The notes beneath the pieces are model-generated. The model did not search any database and was not told the DNA's origin. It saw only the letters and a list, made by a program, of their open reading frames with translations. DNA of 64,000 bases from Paulownia fortunei (lineage: Eukaryota; Streptophyta; Magnoliopsida; Lamiales; Paulowniaceae). Location: NCBI GenBank assembly GCA_019321725.1, contig CM033105.1, forward strand, positions 13,777,632 through 13,841,631. Reading direction: 5' to 3'. The translations under genes were made by a program, and so were the position numbers. Positions 36,061 to 47,533 of this stretch are shown here, in pieces (the first letter of the stretch is position 1; each line of letters starts with the position of its first letter).

Positions 36061-37070
36061 CTCAGATAAGATAATAGTTATCGCTAGAAATTCCACTTAG
36101 GATAAGACAAACAAACAAACTTACCGACTCAATCTATCTAAAAAGAAAGATGTTTATCACAATTGTAGATATTTAGGGCATAGAATAGAAAGCAGAAGTA
36201 TTAACTTGCTTAATTGAATTAGAAGGGGTTATAATTAAAGTTTCAACTTTGTTGAAATCAACTATTAAAGTTGATAATTTTTTCTTGGGTATTGGATATC
36301 GAATATATCCCATCTCTGCAAAGGGTTGCAGTGGATGACAAGAAAATGGAAACTAAGATAAAGGATGATCCTTAAACTTGATAATTGCTTTATTGGCTAT
36401 AGGAATGATCCACTTAAGTTTGGATTTGTATTTATGACATTGATAAGTAAACTTTACAATCCCAAATTCCATCCTATATAATCAACAAAGTAACATTAAA
36501 ATTAGATAATCAAAACAGTGCATACTCATGGTATATTGGATTAGGTCAAATTTCTAAAGAAAGACTTCACAAGATAGCACAATTGCTTGACCTCTTGGAC
36601 CAGCATGAGATGCTAACTTTTAAATCTTATCTCACGGGAAAGTAACCAAATCACCATTTATAGGACAAATGGAGCAAATCAGTCCTTTGAATTTGATCTA
36701 AATGGACATATACAGTTTACTAAGTTTTAGTGCATGAGCAAACTATTCTTGCTTCATTGCTCTAAGATCCTTTGAAAGGGTTCAAAGAATTTAGACATGA
36801 AGTAGAAAATTAAACTAGCTAAAGTATTAAATCCATTGATGTGATCAAGGAAGAGGATACTGAGGCAGTAAGTTATTTGATTATATTATAGAGAATATGA
36901 TTCTCACTTTAAGTGAATCCAAGTGAGTTTTACCTTTTTCCTCTTTTATTCTAGGATTCACCCTAAGATCGACGATATTCTTATCGGGTAAGAATATCAT
37001 TTAAGTCCATGTCCAAAAAACATCATATGGGATATGATGTGGTAAAGACCTCTTATATACATACCTAAGG
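36061..37070 (+). pseudogene. Copia gag end and pol start (broken), cut by assembly gap
   Basis: A decayed nucleocapsid region (KKKDVYHNCRYLGH near 36140) is followed by a poorly preserved protease region. Next comes gag-pre-integrase near 36540-36660 (GQISKERLHKIAQLLDLLD), aligned with 27110 in the other copy. Integrase-core remains run to 36900-37050. Most of gag is missing upstream. The element runs into the N gap; its RT, RNase H and 3' LTR are not in the window. Confidence 0.7.
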
Positions 37071-37170
37071 NNNNNNNNNNNNNNNNNNNNNNNNNNNNNN
37101 NNNNNNNNNNNNNNNNNNNNNNNNNNNNNNNNNNNNNNNNNNNNNNNNNNNNNNNNNNNNNNNNNNNNNN
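37071..37170. other. Assembly gap, 100 N
   Basis: Exactly 100 undetermined bases. The elements on the two sides belong to different copia families, so an unknown amount of sequence may be missing. Confidence 1.
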
Positions 37171-37545
37171 AAAAATAATTCCATGGGCATCTAAGAAGCA
37201 GAAGACAGTATATCTCTCGTAAGCAGAAGCAGAATATATTGCAGCTACTGATGCTGCTTGTGAAGCAGTTTGGCTACAAAGAATTTTGACTAATGTTCAA
37301 TAGAATCAAAACACTCCCATAATAATTTTCTGTGATAATATGTCAACTATTGCAATGACAAAAAAATCCAATTATCATGCAAGGTCGAAGAATAATGAAC
37401 ATCAGAAATTTTGTAAATGAACCAGAAATTCACTTGGAGTTTGTGAACACAAAGGAGCAGTTGAAAGGTGGTTTCACCAAAGCAATCATTCTTAAAAAGA
37501 TGGAATAATTTCAGAATAATGTTCGAATTACAAATAAAGAGGGGG
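37171..37545 (+). pseudogene. Copia RNase H end of a second copia family (broken)
   Basis: The frame reads ISWASKKQKTVYLS, AEAEYIAATDAACEAVWLQR, FCDNMSTIAMTKKSNYHARSK and, after a stop, a decayed end. These are the C-terminal RNase H words of copia pol, of a type different from the copies to the left (the STIAMTK word). A stop after YLS and at least one frameshift are present. The purine tract GAGGGGG (37539-37545) follows. Confidence 0.8.
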
Positions 37546-38024
37546 TGTTAAAATATTAATTTGCAATTCAACAACCCATCGAGGAAAGATAATAGAGCCT
37601 TAAGTACACTTGTTGATTTAGATAAATTAATGAACAAATCCACTCATTAGCGTGACACTATGAATGATTAGGATTAGCAATCAATAAATCCACTCATTAG
37701 TGTGACACTATGAATGGTTAGGATTAATAATTATTAAACTCACTTAACTAGTACTTATTTTATTATGATAATTAAGTAGTATCCTTGGCCTATAAATAGG
37801 CTATGTTTGTAACACATTTGTATAAAGGTAATTAAGTGAGAACTAATAAAGCAAGTGGGAGTAAAACAAAACACTTAGAGTGAGAGAGCCTAATACTTAT
37901 AAAATTTGTGAGCATAGTTGTAATATTTGAGTATTAAAAAATATTGCAATATTACACTTGCAATATAATATAGCCTTCATTTATTTTTACCTCTCTCACA
38001 TTTATATATATTTAAATCCTTACA
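37546..38024 (+). repeat. 3' LTR of the second copia family, 479 bp
   Basis: The LTR runs from TGTTAAAATATTAATTTGC to CCTTACA. It contains a tandem pair of about 48 bases (AATCCACTCATTAGCGTGAC and its near copy, about 37636-37730). A TATA-like CCTATAAATAGGC near 37790 suggests the LTR promoter. Its right end cuts into a LINE RNase H frame, so it inserted into the LINE. The other LTR lies beyond the gap. Confidence 0.8.
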
Positions 38025-39540
38025 CCCAATAAAAAAAATCAGTAATTTGAACTTGAAGTATTTCCATAAGCCATCTTGCTTTTGTAATCAATCGTTGATG
38101 ACTCCAATGTCCTGTCCTCTGGTCTTTAAGCAAGCTGATAATAATTTGAGAATCCACTTCAATCCATACTTTAGCCAATTGTAGGTTGAAAATAATTTCC
38201 AATCCACGAACCACCACCTCTAATCCGGACTCATCTATGAAGAATGAATAAACCAAGATAGTTTTCCTGTTGTGATCTTGAATGACTCCTCCTGCTCCAG
38301 CCAAACTCGAATTTCCTTTAGAAGCATTATCAGAATTAAGCTTAAACAAGCCATAATCTGGTGTAATCCAGTTGACTATAAAGACTTTTTGTAGCTGTTT
38401 GAGTATGGGAATTGAAATACCCAATTTGAGTGCCTCATCCTCATCTCCCCTCCAAAATATCCCTTTTTTATATCTGATCTTGAAATATTCAGCAAACGTA
38501 ACAATCGCCTAGTTATCCGAAATTGACTGAATGTGGGTCCCCTATAGTTAGCAGAATTCCTTTCCATCCAAAGATTCCATAAGATGATCAAAGAAAGCAC
38601 AACTCGAACATGAAATAGAAAGGTACATAATTCGGCCAAAATTGGATAATAGTAGCTACTGAATTAGTTTGGAGTTGGGAGATTTTAAACATCTTCTGAA
38701 AATAACACCGAACCTGGCGCGGCTTTGGACCCTCAATGAAAATATGTTGGAGAGACTCAATATTTCTACAACATTGGCACTTGGAACAAAGGTCAAATCC
38801 ACGTTGTTGCATTGTGGTATCCATAAGAATCCAACCCTTTAAAAGACGCCACATGAAAATTAAAGAAGTTGGGGGTGATGATAGGATTCCATATAACTTT
38901 AAACAGCTGTTGTTCAAGCTTGCGTTTTTGTATGGAATGCCAAGGCAATTTAATTGAATATTGGCCATCTTGTGACAACCTCTAGCATGGCCTATCACGT
39001 ATTAATTGATCAAAAGGAACTAGCATGATCTCTTCAACAAGCTAAATGGCGTAGTGGATAGCGTTTAGGGTACCAATGTGAAGGTCGGGAGTTCATTCTC
39101 CTTAAAGGTTTAAAAGGGCTGCTTGAGAAGAGGGTTCAAGTGTATTGCTACTTCAAGCAGGAGTCACATACCGAATTGCCGACCCAAATGTGTGTACGCT
39201 GTAGACACCACATGACCGACTTTTCCCAGTGGGTGTCCTTTGGGGTGGGCATTTACTCCAGGACTTAGTCGGAGCATAAGTCTCAAATACTTGGGTATTT
39301 AAAAAAAAAGCTTAGAACTATCCCATTGATCACCTAACTTAGAATTCAGAACCAGCTGCAATGAATGAGGGCCTAGAACAGTTTGATAGAGACGCTTATC
39401 ATTCAACCAAAGGTCGAGTCAAAAGGATATATAGAACCCGAGCCTAGACACCATAAGATATATTTGGTTCCACTTGATCCTATAATTTAGCAAGTGTTTT
39501 CCAAGTGGGAGGATTATTCATTGTCACCTGTGTATAGAGA
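38025..39540 (-). pseudogene. LINE (L1-type) tail: zf-RVT and RNase H domains, broken
   Basis: On the minus strand three overlapping frames give the C-terminal part of a plant LINE ORF2. A zf-RVT region comes first (38588-38998, with FMWRLLKGWILMDT and CSKCQCC then ESLQHIF). A linker follows (38376-38639, ILWNLWMERNSANY). Last is an RNase H domain (38020-38424, GLFKLNSDNASKGNSSLAGAGG, with Asp and Glu residues of that fold). Weak upstream LINE coding is visible to about 39500, split by a SINE at 39041-39309. The RNase H domain stops at 38025, where the copia LTR begins; its last residues are missing. Frameshifts make it inactive. Confidence 0.75.
39041..39309 (+). mobile_element. tRNA-derived SINE, about 270 bp
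   Basis: Box A-like ATGGCGTAGTGG (39046-39057) and box B-like GGTCGGGAGTTCATTCTCC (39083-39101) have the spacing of an RNA polymerase III promoter. A tRNA-unrelated body follows. The 3' end is ACTTGGGTATTT plus nine A. A possible short duplication, AAGCT on both sides, is too short to be sure. It sits inside the LINE remnant. Confidence 0.75.
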
Positions 39541-40650
39541 TCACTGGATAGTGGATGCTCTAAAAGTATGCATTGAAGCGGGAGGACGTTGGCATACTAT
39601 CTTTCGATTCACACATATTAATTGTCTATATTTGATTAAATTAATTATAATAATTAAATAGGATAATATGAAAGTGGTAGGTCCTACTAAAATGATTATA
39701 TTTATAAATAATATTATATTAATTAGATGAAATTGATAGTGGTGGGGTATACTTTGATATTTAGTTTGGATATGATAATTCATTAAAATAATTTGTAGAC
39801 GGTGAATCTCATTGCAAATATATTATTTGAAAATAATAATATATTATTCAAATATAGAGGTATTGGTGGGTCCTACTCATGTAATACAGGATTTAAAGTT
39901 GTGAATATAGGATTGTAAAGTATTTTCGATGGAAAAAAATGAGAAAATAAAAGGGATTATTTTCAGTGAGATTTGGTGAAACAAACATGATTTATAAATT
40001 TAGAATAGTTAAAAAAAAAAAACTCCCATTAGAAACATAAACAAACATCTCCATAGTTTTCCAAAATATTTCTCTAAAAACACCCAAAATAATACTAAAT
40101 ATAAACGTTTTAGATTCAAATTCGACCTATGGGTGTATTTCTCTACTTCAATAGTAATTTTTATATGTTTTGATTTAGATTTATTGACTATATTCTACTA
40201 ATATTTGATATTTTGATATAATGAAACATATAATTGATCAATTTTCTTAAAAAAAAAGAAGGGATTCAACAGGAATTGATGTCTGTTACAATTAATTTTT
40301 ACAATAATTAATTTTTATAAAAATTAAATTCGAAAGAATTGATTTCATTAAATTGCATTTGGTCAAAAAAACTCCAAATTTTTAGTTTTATAGAATACTG
40401 ATTATTGCATTTGGATAATCCAAAAGTAATTTTAACTTGAATTGCCAAATGTATTTATAAATCAGGATAGTTAGCTGTCAAACACCTTAAAAATCACGAT
40501 AAAGCTCCAAATATAATTTTGGAAGTCCAACCACTAGCCAAACTCACCCTATATTTGTTTTGAACTCCAATCTGATGTTAGATAATTAATTCAATCACTA
40601 CTTTTCGAGCCTCCATTGTATAATTGCTTTTAGATGGTGTGAATCAATGA
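39541..40650. other. AT-rich spacer
   Basis: No gene or recognisable element is seen. The stretch is AT-rich with short A and T runs, and with AATTAATTTTTA-type inverted words near 40290-40330. Confidence 0.5.
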
Positions 40651-40656
40651 TTTATT
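40651..40656 (-). terminator. Candidate polyadenylation signal
   Basis: AATAAA on the minus strand, about 190 bases after the phytocyanin stop codon. Position and sequence fit, but the word is common in AT-rich DNA. Confidence 0.3.
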
Positions 40657-40846
40657 ACCCTTCTAACTGATAAATAAACAAAATTAACTCTAGGGACAGT
40701 CTTAAACACAAACTAATCAACAGACCAAAATCTATAATGAAGTAGTAGAATTACATGAATACAAACAAATCAAGACATAGTTATACCAATCTATGCATAT
40801 ACTTATTCAAAACAATGTACTTAATACAACGAACGACAAACAAGAT

Positions 40847-42873
40847 TTACATCAAAAGAGAGATGGAGATGGCCATGGCCAGAAGAATAGTAGACAAGGC
40901 GCCGGTTTTGATGAGAGAAGGAGTGGAGGCCGATGATCCGATTTGGATGGTAACCTTCTGGCCGAGGCGGCAATGGTTGTCGACAGTGCAAATGAAGTAG
41001 TGAGGAGCGGTGGAGTTGAGGGTGAAGGTGGTTGGGCTATTTGTGTAAATTGCACTTAAAGTCATGTTATTTGTTGCATTGCAGTTGTCATAACCCTCCC
41101 TGGTCACTTGGACTACATTGTGTGTTCCACTCCATCTGAATACTACCATATATTCATTTTTCAAAATACAATTAGTCCATAATAATCAAATGAGAAGGAA
41201 AGAGAAAAAAGATTTTCATGCTAATTTGATAAGTTTTAGTATATAACAATATATGTTGATTTTTTTTTTTGGTGTGTGGGTGGGGGGGTGGGGGGGGGGG
41301 GTGGAAACAAGAAAATAAATAAATTTAAGAGGTATTGTACCTTTCATTAACTGAAAGTGAATGGAAGCTGTACTATAAATGATACAATAACTACTTTGAT
41401 AACTAGAAAATAGATTAAAATTGTGAAACAAAGGCGATCTGTTTTTAATTTTTTATTACCCGAATGAGATGCATTAACAAAATATAGAAATACCCCAGCA
41501 AGTGTCCTGAGGTTTTTTTTATTGCCCTATAGGTCTTTTGCATCTCTCTCCTGAGGTTTTAATTTTTGACATCTACTCTTGAGTTTGGATCTTTGACAAA
41601 TAATTCTCCTCTATCCATTTTTGGTTAAAGATTCAATGACTTGTTTTTTTAAAACTCAAGTACTTACCAGTTAAAAATAATCTATCAATCTGAAAAAAAC
41701 TACGCGAACATCCTTTTTTAAAATAATACAAAAAAATAAAAACCAAAATTTAAAAAAAAAATAGGAGAGCAATATTTTAGTTTATGGACATCTTCAGAAA
41801 ATATGGAAAATATTTTTTAACTTTTACATATGAGAACTACTTTTTCAAATAAAATGTTTTAAATGAATATTTCGACAAACCAAAAGTGTGATCAAATTTA
41901 ACTTTGCCATCTTCAATAACTATAGAAAATATATTAATTTTAATATGAGATAACAACACATAATAATTAAAAACATAGCTTTTAAAATGCATAAACAGTC
42001 CAACCCAAATTTACTAAAACAAAGCCTATAGCTTGACTTTTATATGCGTAAATTAAATATATAATTTTGAAAACACTGATGAAATCATCTTTAAAATTCA
42101 TTATATTGAAAAAAACGTGAGATCAAATTTATATTATGATGTTTAACAGTATATAGAATGCGTATTACTCATGCCTATCAATGAAAAATTAAATAACGTA
42201 TTTGACAATAACCACCATTTATCTTTAGTTAAAAATACATTAATCACTGTGTTACTAAAGAGTAAAGATGTACTTTATATTAAAGTTTAGGTCTCTCACT
42301 CTATTTTGAAAATTATGCATTTGGAAAAACTGTTAACCATTTACAATAATGAAAATTGAGATTATCTTCTAAATATAAAAATAAACTACACTCTTCATGT
42401 CATTAAAGCGAATCTTAAAATTTAACTTATGATCTCACATTATACCCTAAGAAAAATAACTAGAAATGAATTTTTTTAAAGTGATACAATTTGTTTTTTC
42501 AAAAGTATGGGGATATGGGTACTTTTTGATTTCTAAATAAAGATTATTATTAAAAAAATTAAATAAAAAAAGTGTTAGAAGGGCGGTGTTTTTTAAAACA
42601 ATTTAAATTTCAATTGAGGTGGATGCAAATAACCTCCTAATAATTACTCAAACTACAACTGAGTTAGAACATACGTAAGAAATGTTAATACTCACTTATG
42701 TCGTCTCCGAGCTGAAAATCTTCATCGAAAGCCCAACTTCTGTATGCGATATCCCCACCCGGAGGAATAGTCCACCCGAGATCATCTCCCACGGTGTGAG
42801 TATCGGCAGTACATCCAATGAGTAGAGTGGCTGCAGCTATCAACCACCCAATAAATACCAATTTGTTAGCCAT
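40847..42873 (-). CDS. Stellacyanin-type phytocyanin (blue copper protein), two exons
   Basis: Exon 1 is 42873-42696 and exon 2 is 41142-40847, joined by an intron with GTGAGT and TAG ends. The product has 157 residues. It is a small secreted blue copper (cupredoxin) protein, probably held on the outer face of the plasma membrane by a GPI anchor; such proteins are thought to carry electrons or act in cell-wall processes. Visible features are a signal peptide (about residues 1-23), copper ligands His67, Cys111, His116 and Gln121, and the disulfide pair Cys80 and Cys117. There are N-glycosylation sites near Asn81, Asn85 and Asn102. A Ser/Thr-rich spacer and a hydrophobic tail at 132-157 fit an anchor signal. 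Gln at the axial position points to stellacyanin rather than uclacyanin (Met). The Pro-rich spacer of many early nodulin-like proteins is short. All key residues are intact. Intron phase and exon split match the usual phytocyanin gene layout. Confidence 0.9.
41143..42695 (-). other. Phytocyanin intron
   Basis: An intron of 1,553 bases lies between codons 59 and 60 (phase 1), with donor GTGAGT and acceptor TAG. It is AT-rich. It holds a G/T-rich run at 41268-41303 that is C/A-rich on the coding strand. A stretch at 41495-41650 (GTGTCCTGAGG, CTCCTGAGG) resembles widespread plant repeats with 'CCTGAGGTTT' words. Small frames inside (41216-41431) are not genes. Confidence 0.8.
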
Positions 42874-42981
42874 TTTTCAGTGTAGTTTGTGTTCCAACAG
42901 GTCACCCCTCAACTGGTTTAAACTTTTTTCTAAATTGGTGAGGAAGTATGGAATTGGGACGGTATGCATGAGAGACGAGAC

Positions 42982-43002
42982 TATATGTATATATATATAT
43001 AC
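42982..43002 (-). promoter_or_regulatory. TATA-like (TA)n element upstream of the phytocyanin gene
   Basis: The minus strand reads TATATATATATATACATATA, ending about 110 bases upstream of the ATG. A start of transcription around 42950 would give a short 5' untranslated region. This is also a dinucleotide repeat, so length variation is likely. Confidence 0.4.
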
Positions 43003-43287
43003 AGCATTTCTCTTATGTCTGTCTATAAGCGCGTGTTTTGAATCAATCAAAGAAAAACATAGATAAGGAAAAAGCAAAGGGTTTCAGGGTTTCAAATTAG
43101 GCGTCTGCTTTTTATTCTAGAAAGTCTATGCATTGACTACAACTTGGAAAGAAACAAAATCTTTTAATTCTAACTTTTGCCTAGTGTGATAAGCTAAAAT
43201 GCCAAAAAACAAAAAGAGTTCCATGAAAACGCGTGCATTAACGAATTTAGATATCCCACAACATCTACACTTAAATTATTGCATATA

Positions 43288-44362
43288 TAAACCTGATCAT
43301 GGTTATGAAATTACTAATTTCACGATAAAATTTCGACCTTTAATCGTAATTGACAAGATTGGTTATGGTTTGGATTTTGGAATCGGCGAGTCGATTCCGA
43401 TTATGGTTCTGATTAACCGTCGGTTTCGGTTTTGGGTCTGACCCTTGAAGTTTTTTATTTTGACTTATGTCTTGAAAAATTATAACTTTTTAACTAATCA
43501 AAATTTTACGAAATTACAACTTTTAAAAAACAAAAACAAGGGCTTGAAATTTTAAACTTAAATTTGAATAAACAATTTTGAACTTAAATTTCAAAAAAAA
43601 TATTGTTAATTTATGAACATAATGAAATTTTTTTAACTTAAATTAGAAAAAAAATATGTTACCTAAAATTTAAATTATCAAATATTATAATTACAATAAA
43701 CTTTAAAAATAAAAAAAAAAGATGTTCAACTTGCAATTTTAAAGTTTAAACTTAAATTTAAATAAAAAAATTTCATTTCAATTTTAAAAAAAATATTAGC
43801 TAAAATTTAAATTATATAATTAAAAATAATTTAAAAAAAAAAGAACAAAAATCATTGTCTTATTATTCATTTTTCAATCTCATTGATCATTTTGTGGCCT
43901 ACTCATTCTACCTTATCATAATGGACTTTGATGTTCTTTTATTTTAGTACTACAAATCTTTAAAACATTCTCCCCTAGTTAGTTAGAGATGTTTATATCT
44001 AAGTAAATATAACTTATTTTTATGAAAAAATATCACTTATTTTTATGAAAATTATCATTTTTTTTTTGGGAAAACTACTATTCTTATTGTACATAAGAAC
44101 AATTTTGCTAGCTCTAATATGTCAAGATACAAAAATATTTGGTAAAGGGTATCCGAAAATAAATAATTTTAAAATGAAAAAAAAGAACTGTCTGGTTGAG
44201 CTTGGCGGCGATTCATGAGTTGGGAAAAATCAAACTCGTAATCGGCCCATGAACTCACGGGCTAGTTACGGGTTCTGACCCGTGACCCGTGGTCAATGGG
44301 TTCTGACCCGGCCCGTGGTGACAAGCTGAGTCCGGTTCAGACCCGGCCCATGGTCAGATCTA
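43288..44362. mobile_element. Non-autonomous hAT-like DNA transposon, 1,075 bp
   Basis: The left end reads TAAACCTGATCATGG and the right end, in reverse complement, TAGATCTGACCATGG: 12 of 15 positions agree. An exact 8-bp TGCATATA flanks both ends (43280-43287 and 44363-44370), the duplication length made by hAT transposases. No transposase frame is present. The ends carry GC-richer subterminal segments full of GGTTCTGACCCG, GGCCCGTGG and CGGTTTCGG words, while the centre (43440-44180) is very AT-rich. It lies about 410 bases upstream of the phytocyanin start codon, so it may affect that promoter. Confidence 0.8.
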
Positions 44363-44370
44363 TGCATATA

Positions 44371-44734
44371 AGTCTCGGAACATCATATCAATTGAGCCTA
44401 ATTAAAATGATAAAAGTTGATATTTTTAATATTATGATATATTAGGCTTAAATTTTATCAAAAAGTGTATATTTTTGTTGTTGATTAGTTGGTTTTTTAT
44501 TATTAATAATTATTAATGGTTGATTGCAAATTAGTTGGTGATGATATAATACACGTAAGCACTGAAAAAAAATTTGAACACTTAATTGTGCCTCAAATTC
44601 TTAATCAAATCAAGAGTGACTAAATTAAAATTACTCTTCCTAATTAATCCGTTCATAGTTAAAAATAAATGACGAATTCTAAAACAAGTGTAAGTAGACT
44701 CATTTTTGGTGTGACCAATTGAGTTTGGAATTAA
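44371..44734. other. AT-rich spacer
   Basis: No gene or known repeat is seen between the hAT-like element and the Retand-type LTR. Confidence 0.4.
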
Positions 44735-45144
44735 TGGGTCATGATCCATGAAGGTCCAATAGGTCATGTCTAAAGGGCACATCAGGATGAAGGCCTAGAA
44801 TAAATCAAGACCCAATAGACAAAATCCACGGAGTCAACAAACAAGTTGGGTTATAATGCATCGACTAAGCCTATAAAGGCTTAGGGGCCCAAACCTGTGA
44901 AGACCCTCATATTAGCACTATAAATGCCCCTAGACTTCATTAGTAAGAGGTACCAATTAATTACAAGCTTAACTGCTCTCAAGTTATCTTACTTAAAACT
45001 ACTTGCTGTAGAAGTGACTTGAGCGTTGAAGAGTTTTCGTCGAGTCAACCCCCGACACCCCTGACGACTTTTTGTGACGAAGGCAGTGACCCATTTTACA
45101 GTTGACTTTCAGCTATGAGTTTCGAGATGAGGAGTCATACCACA
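44735..45144 (+). repeat. 5' LTR of Tat/Retand-type Ty3 element
   Basis: The stretch is repeated, with many substitutions, at 60344-60725: CATGATCCATGAAGG, then ATTAGCACTATAAATGCC (TATA-like), then ACTGCTCTCAAGT, GACTTGAGCGT and AGTTTCGAGATGAGGAGT. Ends are set where similarity starts and stops. The primer-site-like TGGCATCTATGGGAAGCC follows. Confidence 0.75.
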
Positions 45145-45153
45145 TCATTTTAG

Positions 45154-45171
45154 TGGCATCTATGGGAAGCC
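45154..45171 (+). promoter_or_regulatory. Primer binding site of Retand-type element, decayed
   Basis: TGGCATCTATGGGAAGCC resembles the TGGCGTCTGTGGGAA-type primer site usual in Tat/Retand and RIRE2-like elements. It stands ten bases after the LTR end. Confidence 0.65.
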
Positions 45172-46870
45172 ATTGCCATATCATTGAGAATGCAGTCAAG
45201 ATTCAGAACCATGAGAGCAGCCAACATCCAAGGCAACCCTCCTACCGTGGCACCCCTAGCAATAGAGGTGACCCGCATACTAGGTGCACTCGTAGTAATG
45301 GAGGTGACCAACATCCACCCCCTTTCAATCCGAGAGACCCACCTCCACTTTGTTAGGGTAAGCCGACATAACTAATTATGCTGCAAATAATCCAAGAAGC
45401 ATTGAAGAAAATGATCGATGATGCATTAGCTCAAGTTGTAGCCCAAATGGTAGCCCAGTTCCCTACTAACCACCATTGAGAAGAGTCCCCTTGATCACCT
45501 CGCAGAGGCTGAGAGCCGGCCCGACTTCCCGAGAAGACTAAGTAGAGGCACAAAATAATAAGATGCAGTGCTGCTAACTAGCATGGAGGGTAACCCTCTC
45601 GATCACCCCATAAAAATCAAGATCCCGCTCCTACTCTCAAGAGGACTGAGCAAAGGTGAGAAGCATCGAGGCACAAAGAGGCCAATACCTATGAGAATGG
45701 GAGCTGCTAAGCATCCTCCCGCGCCAAGGAGAAACTAAGGGGATGCATACTTGGCCTCCCACCCTCCAGGCAAGGTCACATGCATAACGGGAATACTTCC
45801 TCCTGCTTGTTGTAGCACAACCCAAGCGAAGCTCTTTCTCTCTAGCTATCTTAGCCGAGTCCTACCAACTGAAGTCAAGATAGCCAACTGCTGCTCCGAG
45901 TTTGATGAAAATGGTAACCCATAGAAGCACCTCGAGAAGTTTTATACTAAGGTGGATTTGTACAATTTGAGTGACGATGCCTACTGCAAGATCTTCCACA
46001 CTAGTCACTCTGAGCGTGCGTTGACTTGGTTTTAACAAACTACCCACTAGAAGCATCACCAGCCTCGAACAATTGACTTAGAGGTTCTTGCACCGATTCT
46101 CCATCAGCTGCAAGTACCCAAAGACCATGGTGTCCTTATTCACAGTCGCCTAAAAGGATGGGAAGCCCCTCCGCGCATATGTACGATGCTTCGTGGAAGC
46201 AGTGCATGAGGTCCCCCATGTAAACTACGAGTTGCTTGCTGGTAGCAAGCAACAAAACCTTTGCCATAGAAGGTTCAAGAAATCAATCGCTAGGAGACCC
46301 CTCACTATGTTGGAAGAGCTCCTAGCTCGATTAGAGAATTGCATTCGGATAGAGGAGACAATTAGGGTGAGCACTCTTGGGAAGAAAAAGCACAAGGGGA
46401 AAGAGAGAGTTGAGGGGAGGAAGAAGGAAGAGAGGCAAAATGCTTCCCTATCTGTTGAGACTCATTTAACCCCCTCAACACTAGTCGGTCAGAGATATTG
46501 GTGGTTGCTAAGTAGTAGTGGTTAGTTCAATTACCCTAGTAGATAAGGGAGAATCCCAAGTAGATAAAATTCGACAAATACTACCACTTCCATGAGATAG
46601 AGAGCACACAACAGAAAAGTTCACCACTTTAGGAATAATATCAAAAAACTCATTTGGAGAAGATATTTGATGGAGTTTGTTGAGGGGTCTAAAGATGACT
46701 ATTCAGACAAAAGGCATTTCGATGCCTCAAGGCCATGAGACCCAACTCAGGAGCATCTCAGTGAAAGCAAGAAGGGACAAAACAGTGATAAATTGCCAAT
46801 AGCGGGAGTGATAGGAGTCATCCCTAGAGGCCTCGTAGGGTGAGACCATTAGTAGTACAGACAATGAAAC
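45172..46870 (+). pseudogene. gag: Retand-type gag (broken)
   Basis: Across frames the gag of Tat/Retand elements can be read: EHLEKFYTKVDLYNLSDDAYCK near 45925, then HSERALTWF near 46010. Next come CKYPKTMVSLFTVA near 46110 and, in frame from 46193, VEAVHEVPHVNYELLAG and MLEELLARLENCIRIEE, followed by a lysine/arginine-rich stretch. A decayed knuckle region (YYHFHEIEST near 46580) and a VIPRGLVG word near 46820 follow. Stops (for example in the 46140 region) and frameshifts make it inactive. Recognisable protease, RT and integrase do not follow. Confidence 0.75.
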
Positions 46871-47533
46871 GCTTAGCTTATTTTAGTTGAGCTATGCCCA
46901 TGAGGGCCACTAATTAGTTTATCTTTTGCAATACGCCCAATAGGGCTAACATCTTCATTTCTTTGCTCATTAGAAAGCTTGTTTAGATTTACGTTGTCAT
47001 GCCCCAATAGTCAACAACTTACTTTACTTGCAAACTCATTTCTACATCAATGAATAAATTTATTTATGTTTTACTATCTCTACTTACATGCATCATACTT
47101 ATACTTGACAAAATTCTAGAAATGTTGGGACCCTGGAATCCCACAACTCAACTTCCCTTGAGGTTAAAAGCAAAATGTGTCCCAAGATATCCCCAATACC
47201 CCTTGAGGTTAACATATACATAGCCCTAACCGTTCAAGCGAAATCCCTATGAAATGATATAGTCGAGAAGTCTTACTGGCTCCCATACTTGAGAGGTTCT
47301 ACCGATCTTCACCCTTAAGGAGCCCTATCAGTTTCCATACTTGAGAGGTCCACCTACCTCCACGGTAAAGGAGCCTTATTGGCTCCTCTACTTGAGAGGT
47401 CTTACCAACCTCTCCCCTCAAGGAGTCTTATCAGCTCCCCTACTTGAGAGGTCCAACTAACCTCCTCCCAAAAAAAGCCCTATCGGCTCTTACGCTTAAG
47501 AGGATCTATTGAGCTCCACCCGCAAGAAGCCGA
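46871..47533 (+). repeat. Retand 3' region with tandem repeats (left part)
   Basis: No coding frame is recognised. From about 47270 to 47530 there are four or five imperfect units of roughly 60 bases with the theme CTTGAGAGGTC, CC-ACCTCC and AGGAGCCCTATC-GCTCCC. The same theme resumes at 56095, on the far side of the inserted element. Tandem repeats in the 3' region are a known trait of the Tat lineage. Confidence 0.7.

Noticed and set aside
41268..41303. G-rich run as a possible G-quadruplex regulator in the phytocyanin intron
   Set aside because: It is a simple, probably length-variable G/T run; nothing shows conservation.
41495..41650. Possible DNA transposon end in the phytocyanin intron (CCTGAGGTTT words)
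   Set aside because: I could not find a matching inverted end or a target duplication within the intron.
45102..45375. Two overlapping frames, one Pro- and Arg-rich
   Set aside because: They overlap the LTR end, primer site and early gag of the Retand-type element in a region where gag is already frame-shifted.
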